Positions 26,830 through 34,266 of a stretch of 64,000 bases of DNA are shown here, in pieces. The stretch is from the NCBI RefSeq assembly GCF_000161935.1, contig NZ_GG698804.1, positions 180,879-244,878 of the forward strand. The letters are read 5' to 3'. The stretch comes from Limosilactobacillus coleohominis 101-4-CHN. Its GTDB lineage: Bacteria; Bacillota; Bacilli; Lactobacillales; Lactobacillaceae. The number at the start of each line of letters is the position of its first letter. Position 1 is the first letter of the stretch. The position numbers and the translations under genes are program-made. Under the pieces are notes generated by a model. It ran no database searches, was not told the DNA's origin, and saw only the letters and a list, made by a program, of their open reading frames with translations.

Positions 26830-27831
26830 ATGAAAATTAAAAACTATCAGGCCATCAATTGGAATGAAGTTTCCGATATGATTGACAAAGCCACCTGGGA
26901 AAAGTTAACCGAGCAATTCTGGTTAGATACCCGAATTCCTGTTTCAAATGATTTGGATGATTGGCGTGAATTAGACACTGATCACCAATGGACTGTTGGC
27001 CACGTTTTCGGTGGTTTAACCCTTCTAGATACCCTTCAATCTCAAGCAGGATTAACTGCTTTAAAAGAGGATGTTAAGACGCAGCACGAAACGGCAGTTT
27101 TAAATAACATCCAATTTATGGAATCCGTTCACGCCAAGTCATACTCCACCATCTTCTCCACCTTAAATACTCCAGATGAAATTCGTGAAATTTTTGACTG
27201 GTCAGATAGTGAAGAATATTTACAAAATAAGGCTGTTAAAATTGGTAACATCTACTTAGACGAAAGTGTTGACCCTCTGAAGAAAAAGGTTGCAAATGTC
27301 TTCTTAGAGACGTTCTTGTTCTACTCTGGTTTCTACACTCCACTCTACTATCTTGGTCATAATAAGTTGAATAACGTTGCTGAAATCATCAAATTGATTT
27401 TACGGGATGAATCAGTTCACGGAACTTACATTGGCTACAAGTTCCAAGTTGGTATGCGTCAACTAACCGAAAAGCAACAACAAGATATGAAAGATTGGAT
27501 GTATAACTTCCTTTACGAACTATACGACAATGAAGGAAATTACACCCACCTGCTTTATGACCAAATCGGTTGGACTGACGATGTCTTAACCTTTATTCGT
27601 TACAACGCCAACAAGGCCTTAATGAACCTTGGTCAAGACCCACTGTTCCCAGATACTGCTTCTGATGTTAACCCAGTTGTTATGAACGGAATTTCTACAA
27701 CCACTTCTAACCATGACTTCTTTAGTCAAGTTGGTAATGGATACCGACTCGGTGCAGTTGAAGCAATGAACGATAGCGACTACCACGTTAAAGATCCTAA
27801 TGCTGGTAAAGACCGCAATTCTCGTAATTAA
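26830..27831 (+). CDS. nrdF: Class Ib ribonucleoside-diphosphate reductase beta subunit
   Basis: NrdF holds the metal centre (manganese or iron) and the tyrosyl radical. The ligand motifs FGGLTLLDT, MESVHAKSYS (with the radical Tyr) and RDESVHGTYIG are present in 333 residues. The ATG follows AAGGAGATAACGA. It is the last gene of the operon and is followed by a strong terminator. A manganese transporter (mntH) is encoded elsewhere in the window, consistent with Mn use, though that is inference. Confidence 0.97.
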   Translation: MKIKNYQAINWNEVSDMIDKATWEKLTEQFWLDTRIPVSNDLDDWRELDTDHQWTVGHVFGGLTLLDTLQSQAGLTALKEDVKTQHETAVLNNIQFMESVHAKSYSTIFSTLNTPDEIREIFDWSDSEEYLQNKAVKIGNIYLDESVDPLKKKVANVFLETFLFYSGFYTPLYYLGHNKLNNVAEIIKLILRDESVHGTYIGYKFQVGMRQLTEKQQQDMKDWMYNFLYELYDNEGNYTHLLYDQIGWTDDVLTFIRYNANKALMNLGQDPLFPDTASDVNPVVMNGISTTTSNHDFFSQVGNGYRLGAVEAMNDSDYHVKDPNAGKDRNSRN

Positions 27832-27842
27832 TTATGGTTTCT

Positions 27843-27872
27843 AACCGCGACATTAATTGTCGCGGTTTTTTT
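27843..27872 (+). terminator. nrd operon terminator
   Basis: AACCGCGAC and GTCGCGGTT form a perfect stem with a 7-base loop and are followed by TTTTT. Confidence 0.93.
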
Positions 27873-27912
27873 ATACCTACTCATGGCTGCAGCAAGATTT
27901 ATTTTTTAATTT

Positions 27913-27930
27913 TTGTTAGTCATTTCACAA
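27913..27930 (+). promoter_or_regulatory. Rex box far upstream of adhE
   Basis: The 18-mer TTGTTAGTCATTTCACAA has the two Rex half-sites TTGT and ACAA in correct spacing, with nearly complete arms. It lies about 150 bases before the adhE -35 box, suggesting looping or an additional control element. Confidence 0.6.
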
Positions 27931-27947
27931 TCTATACCAGATTTATG

Positions 27948-27961
27948 TGTAAACGCTATCA
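27948..27961 (+). promoter_or_regulatory. cre site (CcpA) upstream of adhE
   Basis: TGTAAACGCTATCA fits the catabolite-response consensus TGWAARCGYTWNCW at every position. It lies about 100 bases upstream of the adhE -35, a location more often seen in CcpA activation than repression. The direction of control is inference. Confidence 0.6.
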
Positions 27962-28063
27962 TTAGCATCGGTATAGCCTTTATATTTCTGACTCTTTCGT
28001 TCACTGCGAAACCTTGTGAGAAAGTTGTTTTACCAGTCTTGTGTTTTTTCTTCACAATTACTA

Positions 28064-28091
28064 TTTACATTTCAAAAATATTTTGTATACT
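28064..28091 (+). promoter_or_regulatory. adhE promoter
   Basis: TTTACA (28064-28069) and TATACT (28086-28091) are separated by 16 bases. The predicted start falls inside the downstream Rex box. Confidence 0.75.
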
Positions 28092-28095
28092 GTAA

Positions 28096-28113
28096 TTGTT
28101 CAGTTATTAACAA
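28096..28113 (+). promoter_or_regulatory. Rex box at the adhE transcription start
   Basis: TTGTTCAGTTATTAACAA matches TTGTTAA-N4-TTAACAA with one mismatch. It begins four bases after the -10, so bound Rex would block initiation when NADH is low. Confidence 0.8.
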
Positions 28114-28144
28114 ACTTTTTCAATAACAAGGGAGAATTATTATT

Positions 28145-30781
28145 ATGGCTGATTCAAAAAAGAAAGTTACCGAAGCAACCGCGACTGATCAAGCTGCGGA
28201 AGCTAAAAAACAAATTGATGATTTAATGGATAAGAGTGAAGTTGCTTTTAACGAACTGCGTAACTTCACCCAAGAACAAGTTGACCATATCTGTCAAGCC
28301 ATGGCCCTCGCTGCTGAAGAGCACCACATGGAACTGGCAATGGAAGCTGCCGAAGAAACTGGCCGTGGAGTTGCTGAAGATAAGGCCATTAAAAATATCT
28401 ACGCTAGTGAATACATTTGGAATAACATCCGTCACGATAAGACCGTTGGTATTATCAAAGATGATGATGAAAACCAAACTATTACCATCGCTGACCCACT
28501 AGGGATTATTGCTGGGGTGGTTCCAGTTACTAACCCCACTTCAACGGTTATTTTCAAGTCAATCATTTCTTTGAAGACGCGGAACACGATTGTCTTTTCA
28601 ATGCACCCACAAGCATTAAAAGCCTCTATCCACACCGCCCAGATTCTTGAAAAGGCAGCTGAAGAATCCGGTGCCCCAAAGAATGTCATTCAATGGATTA
28701 CTAAACCATCACGTTACGCAACTGTCGACCTTCTCCAACATGAAAAGACAGCAACCATCTTAGCTACTGGTGGTCCTGGCCTGGTTAAAGCTGCTTATAG
28801 CTCTGGTAACCCAGCATTGGGGGTTGGCCCTGGTAATGGTCCAGCATATATCGAACGGACAGCTAACATTCCACGGTCTATTTACGACATTGTTCTTTCA
28901 AAGACCTTTGATAATGGGATGATTTGTGCTTCAGAAAACTCCATCGTGGTTGACGATGAAATCTACGATCAAGTCAAAGCTGAACTGAAGAAGTGGAATT
29001 GTTACTTCATTAAGCCAGACGAAATCGATACCTTCACCAAGGGCTTCATTGATCCTAAGCGCCATCAAGTTGCCGGACCAATCGCCGGTCGTTCCGCAAA
29101 CGACATTGCCGAAATGTGTGGTTTGAAGAACGTTCCTGCTAATACCAAGGTATTGATTACTGAATATGAAGGAGTTGGTGACGACTACCCACTTTCAGCA
29201 GAAAAATTATCCCCAGTCTTAACCATGTACCGAGTTCACTCCCACAAAGAAGCCTTCGACAAGTGTAAGGAACTTCTGCATTATGGTGGTGAAGGTCACA
29301 CGGCCGCTATTCACACAACAGATGACAGTTTAGCAACTCAATACGGGTTGGAAATGCGGGCTTCCCGGATTATCGTAAATTCACCTTCTGCCCTCGGTGG
29401 AATTGGTAATATCTATAACAACATGACCCCATCATTAACCCTGGGTACTGGTTCATATGGTAAGAATTCCGTTTCTCACAACGTTTCTGACTATGACCTC
29501 TTAAACTACAAGGTAATTGCAAAACGGCGTGAAAACCGGCAATGGGTTAAGATTCCCCCAAAAGTTTACTTTCAACGGAACTCATTAAAGGAATTGCAAG
29601 ACATTCCAAACATTAATCGGGCCTTTATCGTTACCGGTCCCGGAACTGTCAAGCGTGGTTATGCGCAACGAGTAATTGACCAACTTCGTCAACGTCCGCT
29701 GGAAGCACACTTCCAAGTATTTGACGAAGTTGAAGAGGATCCATCAACGGATACTGTTAACAAAGGGGTTGCCTTAATGCGTGACTTCAAGCCGGACACA
29801 ATTATTGCCCTTGGTGGTGGTTCACCAATGGATGCCGCCAAGGCAATGTGGATGTTCTATGAACACCCAGAAACCAGCTGGAATGGGGTTAAGCAGAAGT
29901 ACCTTGATATTCGGAAGCGGGCTTACCAAATTGGTAAACCACACAAGGCTCAATTCATTGGGATTCCAACCACTTCTGGGACTGGTTCTGAAATCACTTG
30001 TTTCTCCGTTATCACGGATTCCAAGACCCATGTTAAGTACCCATTAGCTGATTACGCCTTAACTCCTGACATTGCGATTGTTGATTCACAATTCGTTGAA
30101 ACTGTGCCACCAAAGACCACTGCTTACACTGGACTAGATGTCCTTTGTCACGCTACTGAATCATACGTTTCAGTAATGTCCACTGATTACACTCGTGGTT
30201 GGTCACTGCAAGCTATCAAAGGGGTTATGGAAACCTTGGCAGCTTCTGTGAAGGGTGATCAAGATGCACGGCGGAGGATGCACAACTACTCAACGATTGC
30301 CGGAATGGCCTTTGGTCAAGCCTTCCTTGGTATCAATCACTCTCTTGCCCACAAGATGGGTGGTGCCTTTGATCTTCCTCACGGTCTCTGTATTGCAATT
30401 GCCCTTCCTCAAGTAATTCGCTTCAATGCTAAGCGTCCACAAAAGCTGACAATGTGGCCACACTACGCTACTTACCATGCTACAAAGGATTATGCAGACA
30501 TTGCACGGTTCTTAGGGTTAAAGGGTGACACTGATGAAGAATTAATGGAAGCCTACGTTCAAAAGATTATTGAATTAGCTCATGAATGTGGTGTAACGTT
30601 GAGCCTTAAGGCCAACGGTGTTAGTCGCAAAGACTTTGACAAAGCCGTTGATAAGTTGGCTGTGTTGGCTTACGAAGATCAATGTACTACTACCAACCCA
30701 GTTGAACCATTAGTAAGTCAACTGAAGGAACTCTTAGAACGTTGCTATGATGGTACTGGTGTTGAACCACAAGACAAATAG
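28145..30781 (+). CDS. adhE: Bifunctional acetaldehyde-CoA/alcohol dehydrogenase
   Basis: AdhE reduces acetyl-CoA to ethanol in two NADH-dependent steps and regenerates NAD+, central in heterofermentation. The 878 residues contain an N-terminal aldehyde dehydrogenase with the catalytic Cys in NGMICASEN (about 261) and a C-terminal iron alcohol dehydrogenase with LGGGSPMDAAKAMW and the metal-binding HSLAHKMGGAFDLPHG. AdhE proteins assemble into spirosomes. The first 20 residues (Lys/Ala/Thr-rich) extend beyond the usual start. The ATG follows AAGGGAG. Upstream lie two Rex boxes, a cre and a promoter, linking it to rex at 0.6-1.2 kb. Confidence 0.98.
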   Translation: MADSKKKVTEATATDQAAEAKKQIDDLMDKSEVAFNELRNFTQEQVDHICQAMALAAEEHHMELAMEAAEETGRGVAEDKAIKNIYASEYIWNNIRHDKTVGIIKDDDENQTITIADPLGIIAGVVPVTNPTSTVIFKSIISLKTRNTIVFSMHPQALKASIHTAQILEKAAEESGAPKNVIQWITKPSRYATVDLLQHEKTATILATGGPGLVKAAYSSGNPALGVGPGNGPAYIERTANIPRSIYDIVLSKTFDNGMICASENSIVVDDEIYDQVKAELKKWNCYFIKPDEIDTFTKGFIDPKRHQVAGPIAGRSANDIAEMCGLKNVPANTKVLITEYEGVGDDYPLSAEKLSPVLTMYRVHSHKEAFDKCKELLHYGGEGHTAAIHTTDDSLATQYGLEMRASRIIVNSPSALGGIGNIYNNMTPSLTLGTGSYGKNSVSHNVSDYDLLNYKVIAKRRENRQWVKIPPKVYFQRNSLKELQDIPNINRAFIVTGPGTVKRGYAQRVIDQLRQRPLEAHFQVFDEVEEDPSTDTVNKGVALMRDFKPDTIIALGGGSPMDAAKAMWMFYEHPETSWNGVKQKYLDIRKRAYQIGKPHKAQFIGIPTTSGTGSEITCFSVITDSKTHVKYPLADYALTPDIAIVDSQFVETVPPKTTAYTGLDVLCHATESYVSVMSTDYTRGWSLQAIKGVMETLAASVKGDQDARRRMHNYSTIAGMAFGQAFLGINHSLAHKMGGAFDLPHGLCIAIALPQVIRFNAKRPQKLTMWPHYATYHATKDYADIARFLGLKGDTDEELMEAYVQKIIELAHECGVTLSLKANGVSRKDFDKAVDKLAVLAYEDQCTTTNPVEPLVSQLKELLERCYDGTGVEPQDK

Positions 30782-30798
30782 TATAAATTAACTATTTA

Positions 30799-30832
30799 AT
30801 CCGGAATGTCGCTTGGCATTCCGGATTTTTAT
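30799..30832 (+). terminator. adhE terminator
   Basis: AATCCGGAATG and CATTCCGGATT form a perfect 11-bp stem followed by TTTT. Confidence 0.94.
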
Positions 30833-30840
30833 GTTATGAT
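30813..30840 (+). promoter_or_regulatory. Possible promoter of the PdxK/ThiD gene, overlapping the adhE terminator
   Basis: TTGGCA (30813-30818) in the right part of the terminator hairpin and TATGAT (30835-30840) are 16 bases apart, 31 bases before the next ATG. Confidence 0.5.
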
Positions 30841-30871
30841 AATGGTGGAATTTTAAGAACGGAGGAAGCTC

Positions 30872-31693
30872 ATGAAACAAGCATTAACAATCGCCGGTTT
30901 CGATTCAAATGGAAGTGCCGGATTAGCTGCAGATCTACACTCATTTTATGCGGCGGGAATCTATGGTCACGGTGTTTTAACTGGTGTCGTGGCGGAAAAT
31001 GCAACAACAATTACTGCATCCACCACTATGTCGCCCAGTTTTATCAAAGAAGAATTTGATGACCTGGCTGAATTTCACATTACAGCTGCTAAAACTGGAA
31101 TGCTGGCCAATTCAGATATCATCAAAACTGTTGCAGATTGCTATTCTAAGGCTACCTTTGGACCCTTAGTGGTTGATCCGGTCATTATCACTAAACGTCA
31201 CAATCGACTCCTCAGTAATGACGCCTTTGCGAATTTTTGTCACCAATTAATCCCTTTAGCAACAGTATTAACGCCTAACTTTACCGAAGCTGAAGAGCTT
31301 CTCAACCACGACTTTAATAATCAGGATGACATCATTACCGGGGCCCACCAACTGCAAGCAATGGGCGCTCAAAACGTGGTAATTAAAGGCTCCCATGATC
31401 ACAACCAGCCACTTATTCATAACTACGTTCTCTTAGCCGATGGCACTGATTTTTGGATGGATAATCGGTTCGTTAAAACTAATAAAGTAAATGGAGCTGG
31501 CGATTCTTTCTCGGCCATCATTACTGCTGAACTAGCAAAGGGCCAACCCGTTGCTAAAGCGATTAAACGCGCTAACCAGTTCGTTGACGTCGCTATTCAC
31601 CATCCGCTAGCGGTTGGTCAAAACTTTGGGCCTATTAATCACTGGGCAGGAGAAAAATCGTTCACCAATGACAGCGATTCCATAGATGGATAA
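30872..31693 (+). CDS. Pyridoxal/hydroxymethylpyrimidine kinase (PdxK/ThiD family)
   Basis: This ribokinase-fold enzyme phosphorylates pyridoxal/pyridoxine or hydroxymethylpyrimidine. Visible are the N-terminal TIAGFDSNGSAGLAADLHSF, the central DPVIITKRHNRLL and the catalytic GAGDSFSA near the C-terminus. The 273 residues are normal for the family. No other thiamine gene is nearby, and the next gene encodes a PNPOx-fold protein, so a vitamin B6 salvage role is more likely, but sequence alone does not decide. The ATG follows CGGAGG. Confidence 0.8.
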   Translation: MKQALTIAGFDSNGSAGLAADLHSFYAAGIYGHGVLTGVVAENATTITASTTMSPSFIKEEFDDLAEFHITAAKTGMLANSDIIKTVADCYSKATFGPLVVDPVIITKRHNRLLSNDAFANFCHQLIPLATVLTPNFTEAEELLNHDFNNQDDIITGAHQLQAMGAQNVVIKGSHDHNQPLIHNYVLLADGTDFWMDNRFVKTNKVNGAGDSFSAIITAELAKGQPVAKAIKRANQFVDVAIHHPLAVGQNFGPINHWAGEKSFTNDSDSIDG

Positions 31694-31745
31694 AGCAAAA
31701 TTTGTTACACTTAAATCAACTAATCACTTTTCTTGGAGGTTCATT

Positions 31746-32375
31746 ATGAAAGCCGATACCTATTTTGATCATGAACATATTAATCAAGTCTTGGATGAAA
31801 TGGAAGTTTTAGTGATTGGAATGCATGATGGCGAAAGCATTTATCAAACCCCCGTTCACTTTGGCTATGAAGAAATTGATGGTCAATATACCCTTTGGTT
31901 CCATGGTGACGATGCCCACACTACTGGTCGATTACTCGCTGCTAATCCCCACGTTGGCTTTGAACTGGACGGTGGACAAAAGTTTCGCCTTGTACCCAAA
32001 CCATTCCATTACAGTGCTGAGTTTAAAAGTGTCATTGGCCAGGGAATTGTGACGAAAGTTACTGACCATCAAGAAATGCTGCATGGTCTCAACGTTATGA
32101 CCGATCATTATATCAAAGAACATCCTGAATTTACGGAACGGATGTTAGGTCAAGTAACCGTTTGGCGACTTGATGCTAATAAAATTTCTGCGCGAATCCA
32201 CATTCCTGCGGGGCTTAAAGACATGCAACCAGGAGAAAAATTATCTGGTCCAGAAACCGTTTATGGTGATCCCAACACGACAGTGGACCTGGATGCACTT
32301 GCGAGTGCTTCGCAAAATGCCGATTATTCAGATGTCTATACTGACGACCATTCAAACGATGATCCATCTAAATAA
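31746..32375 (+). CDS. PNPOx-fold flavin-binding protein (NimA/COG3467-like)
   Basis: The 209-residue protein has the split beta-barrel fold of pyridoxamine 5'-phosphate oxidase-like proteins: LVIGMHDGESIYQTPVHFGYE, the WFHGDDAHTTGRLLAANPHVGFEL strand-helix and a C-terminal TVWRLDANKISARI. True PdxH length and substrate motifs are absent, so a flavin- or haem-binding reductase of the NimA type is more likely than pyridoxine oxidase. I use the ATG at 31746, which follows GGAGG by six bases. An upstream in-frame ATG at 31686 lacks an SD and overlaps the previous gene. A long acidic tail ends the protein. Confidence 0.75.
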   Translation: MKADTYFDHEHINQVLDEMEVLVIGMHDGESIYQTPVHFGYEEIDGQYTLWFHGDDAHTTGRLLAANPHVGFELDGGQKFRLVPKPFHYSAEFKSVIGQGIVTKVTDHQEMLHGLNVMTDHYIKEHPEFTERMLGQVTVWRLDANKISARIHIPAGLKDMQPGEKLSGPETVYGDPNTTVDLDALASASQNADYSDVYTDDHSNDDPSK

Positions 32376-32382
32376 CCATGTA

Positions 32383-32428
32383 AAAAGAGCGAAGGTGCTG
32401 ACAAAATCAGCTCCTTCGCCTTTTCTTT
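32383..32428. terminator. Bidirectional terminator between convergent genes
   Basis: GCGAAGG-x-GCTGA and TCAGC-x-CCTTCGC pair. The flanks are CTTTTCTTT on the plus strand and CTCTTTTTAC on the minus strand. Confidence 0.88.
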
Positions 32429-32430
32429 AC

Positions 32431-32994
32431 TTAGTTAAAGGGATCCCACGTGTACTTTACACGTTGACCACCAACCAGTTTGGGTCGTGAACGCAAGTAA
32501 CGAGTATGGGCTTGACCAACAGTATCAATCGTTGTTCGAACTGGAATTTGAACTGCCTGGACGTGCATGCCAATATCGCAATCCCCAATGTCCATCCCAG
32601 CTTGGGCAGTAATGTGTTCAACTTCCACTGGATCATCAAACCGTTCAAACGCAGCAATTTGGGCCGCTCCACTGGCGTTAACTGATGGATAGACCGTTAC
32701 AATTTCCCAACCGTGTTGTTTAGCTACTCGTCGTTCCACCGTTAGGGCCCGATTAATTTCCGCGCAGCCCTCAACCGCCAAATGAATGCCCTGGGGTACC
32801 AAGATATCCACTAAAGTATTAACAATGGTTCGTCCAACATCTACTGACGGTGCTCCGCTTAGTTTTACTCCTGCCACTTCACTCGTCGAAATGCCTAATA
32901 CAAAAGTATCCCCTGCGTGTAGATTAGCCACCTTCAGTAACTCTTGCACTCCTTGGGTCACTTGTTGCCTAACTTTAGCTAAATCAACTGTCAT
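32431..32994 (-). CDS. UPF0340 family protein (YwlG-like)
   Basis: The 187 residues match the conserved YwlG/TIGR01440 family of unknown function: LGISTSEVAGVKLSG, VDILVPQGIHLAVEGCAEINRAL and DIGDCDIGMHVQAVQIPVR are its signature stretches. The ATG at 32994 lies eight bases after GAGG. Two earlier in-frame starts overlap that SD. It is monocistronic here. No function is offered. Confidence 0.85.
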   Translation of the reverse strand: MTVDLAKVRQQVTQGVQELLKVANLHAGDTFVLGISTSEVAGVKLSGAPSVDVGRTIVNTLVDILVPQGIHLAVEGCAEINRALTVERRVAKQHGWEIVTVYPSVNASGAAQIAAFERFDDPVEVEHITAQAGMDIGDCDIGMHVQAVQIPVRTTIDTVGQAHTRYLRSRPKLVGGQRVKYTWDPFN

Positions 32995-33048
32995 GATCAT
33001 CACCTCACGAATATTTTACCGGATTTGAAACCGCTCTCGCAACCACCA

Positions 33049-34077
33049 TTAATTATTTGCAACTGTGCTTTCTCTGGCCACCAATTTTGATGGTAGGACC
33101 ACTTGCCACGGCACCGTCCGCCGGTTCCGCCACCGATCAAGTAGCAATCTAACTGCTGCCCGCCCCATTTCATTACTTGGTGCGTGAACTGAAGATAATG
33201 AAGGTACTAGGTAAGACGCTACTTGTGAATCGTTAAAGCTGACTACCTCGATATCTTCAGGAATTACCAAGTGATGCAATTGAATGGAACGATATGCACC
33301 GATTGCTAACTGGTCACTAGCAACTACTACCGCGGTAGGAATCGTATTACTATCCAATATTTCTTCCATTGCCTGGTATCCCTCATGAGTACTCCAGTCG
33401 GTCGTTAAATTTTTGGAACGAAGGCGATGAATCTGCATCCAATTAAGGTAGGCCGTGGTGCGGATATCAGTAATCTGCTCACCAGTGATTCCCGCCTTCT
33501 CCATTCGATTAATTGCACCGCCAATGAACGCGATTTGGCGATGTCCCTGTGGGTAAAGCATGTTCAGCGCTCGTTCGGTTTCGGCATGGTAATTATTACG
33601 AACTAAGTCAAATTGATCAAAATAACGGTACTCATCCACAACTACCAAATTACGATTGCAACGGTAAACACTATTCAAAAAGCGCTCGCTAAACGTTCCA
33701 ATGATAATTACTCCGTCAAACTTGCTCACTATTTGATAATCAAAATTAGGATTTGGAAAACGCACAAAGGCCCCAATCTTGATTGCCAGTGTAGCAGCTT
33801 CATCATGAATTCCCTCATCAATCGTCGCAAAATACAGGTCACGGGTCTCTTGACTACTGGTTAATGAACACAACACAATTATTTCCCGATCTCGATGGGG
33901 CAGTGACTGTACCATTTCATGATGTTCGCGCGGATCGTAATGGAGCTTTCTGACCACCTCCATTACCCGCTGTCTCGTGGTTGACCGAACCGAAAATTTT
34001 TTGTCCTGGTTTAATACCCGGGAAACTGTTGCCGGAGAAACCCCCGCTTCTTTTGCAATATCACGAATACTTGCCAT
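33049..34077 (-). CDS. LacI/GalR-family transcriptional regulator of the alpha-galactoside locus
   Basis: The 342 residues have an N-terminal helix-turn-helix (IRDIAKEAGVSPATVSRVLN, 4-23) and a periplasmic-binding-protein-like sensor domain with VVVASDQLAIGAYRSIQ and VSFNDSQVASYLVPSLSSVH. It is divergent from an alpha-galactosidase gene and a symmetric operator sits between them, so it should control both in response to an alpha-galactoside or a product. The specific inducer cannot be read. The sequence after the DNA-binding domain (REHHEMVQSLPHRDREIIVL) resembles MsmR/GalR-type proteins of lactobacilli. The ATG follows GGAGAAGACAA. Confidence 0.88.
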   Translation of the reverse strand: MASIRDIAKEAGVSPATVSRVLNQDKKFSVRSTTRQRVMEVVRKLHYDPREHHEMVQSLPHRDREIIVLCSLTSSQETRDLYFATIDEGIHDEAATLAIKIGAFVRFPNPNFDYQIVSKFDGVIIIGTFSERFLNSVYRCNRNLVVVDEYRYFDQFDLVRNNYHAETERALNMLYPQGHRQIAFIGGAINRMEKAGITGEQITDIRTTAYLNWMQIHRLRSKNLTTDWSTHEGYQAMEEILDSNTIPTAVVVASDQLAIGAYRSIQLHHLVIPEDIEVVSFNDSQVASYLVPSLSSVHAPSNEMGRAAVRLLLDRWRNRRTVPWQVVLPSKLVARESTVANN

Positions 34078-34118
34078 TTGTCTTCTCCTTAGCTCCTTTT
34101 GTTTATTAGGATAGCACT

Positions 34119-34148
34119 AAATGTTTACTAATAAAATAGTAAACGTTT
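34119..34148. promoter_or_regulatory. LacI-family operator 1 (inverted repeat)
   Basis: GTTTACTA-N6-TAGTAAAC is a perfect 8+8 inverted repeat. Symmetry continues for a further three bases on each side after one mismatch. It lies 45 bases upstream of the regulator start codon and most likely mediates autoregulation. Confidence 0.75.
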
Positions 34149-34199
34149 CATTTGCCGTCATCACACCGTTATTGCCCTTTTGTTTCATTTCACAAGTTA

Positions 34200-34223
34200 A
34201 AGAAAGCGTTTACTGTAAGCGCT
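34200..34223. promoter_or_regulatory. Operator 2 with overlapping cre-like sequence
   Basis: AGCGTTTACTGTAAGCGCT (34205-34223) is a 9+1+9 inverted repeat with one mismatch, 44 bases before the alpha-galactosidase start codon. The overlapping AAGAAAGCGTTTACT (34200-34214) fits the cre consensus WTGNAANCGNWNNCW except at one base. Specific repressor and CcpA may therefore compete or cooperate. Confidence 0.65.
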
Positions 34224-34266
34224 TTTTATTTTACCCTTGAACCATCAAATGAAAGGGAGTTAGCTT

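Noticed and set aside
28039-28057. Third Rex box upstream of adhE (TTGTG-N9-CACAA)
   Set aside because: The half-sites are good but the spacing is 9 instead of 8 bases, so it is not listed as a site.
27913-28226. Small plus-strand frames in the adhE upstream region
   Set aside because: They overlap the Rex boxes, cre and promoter, have no SD and no coding character.
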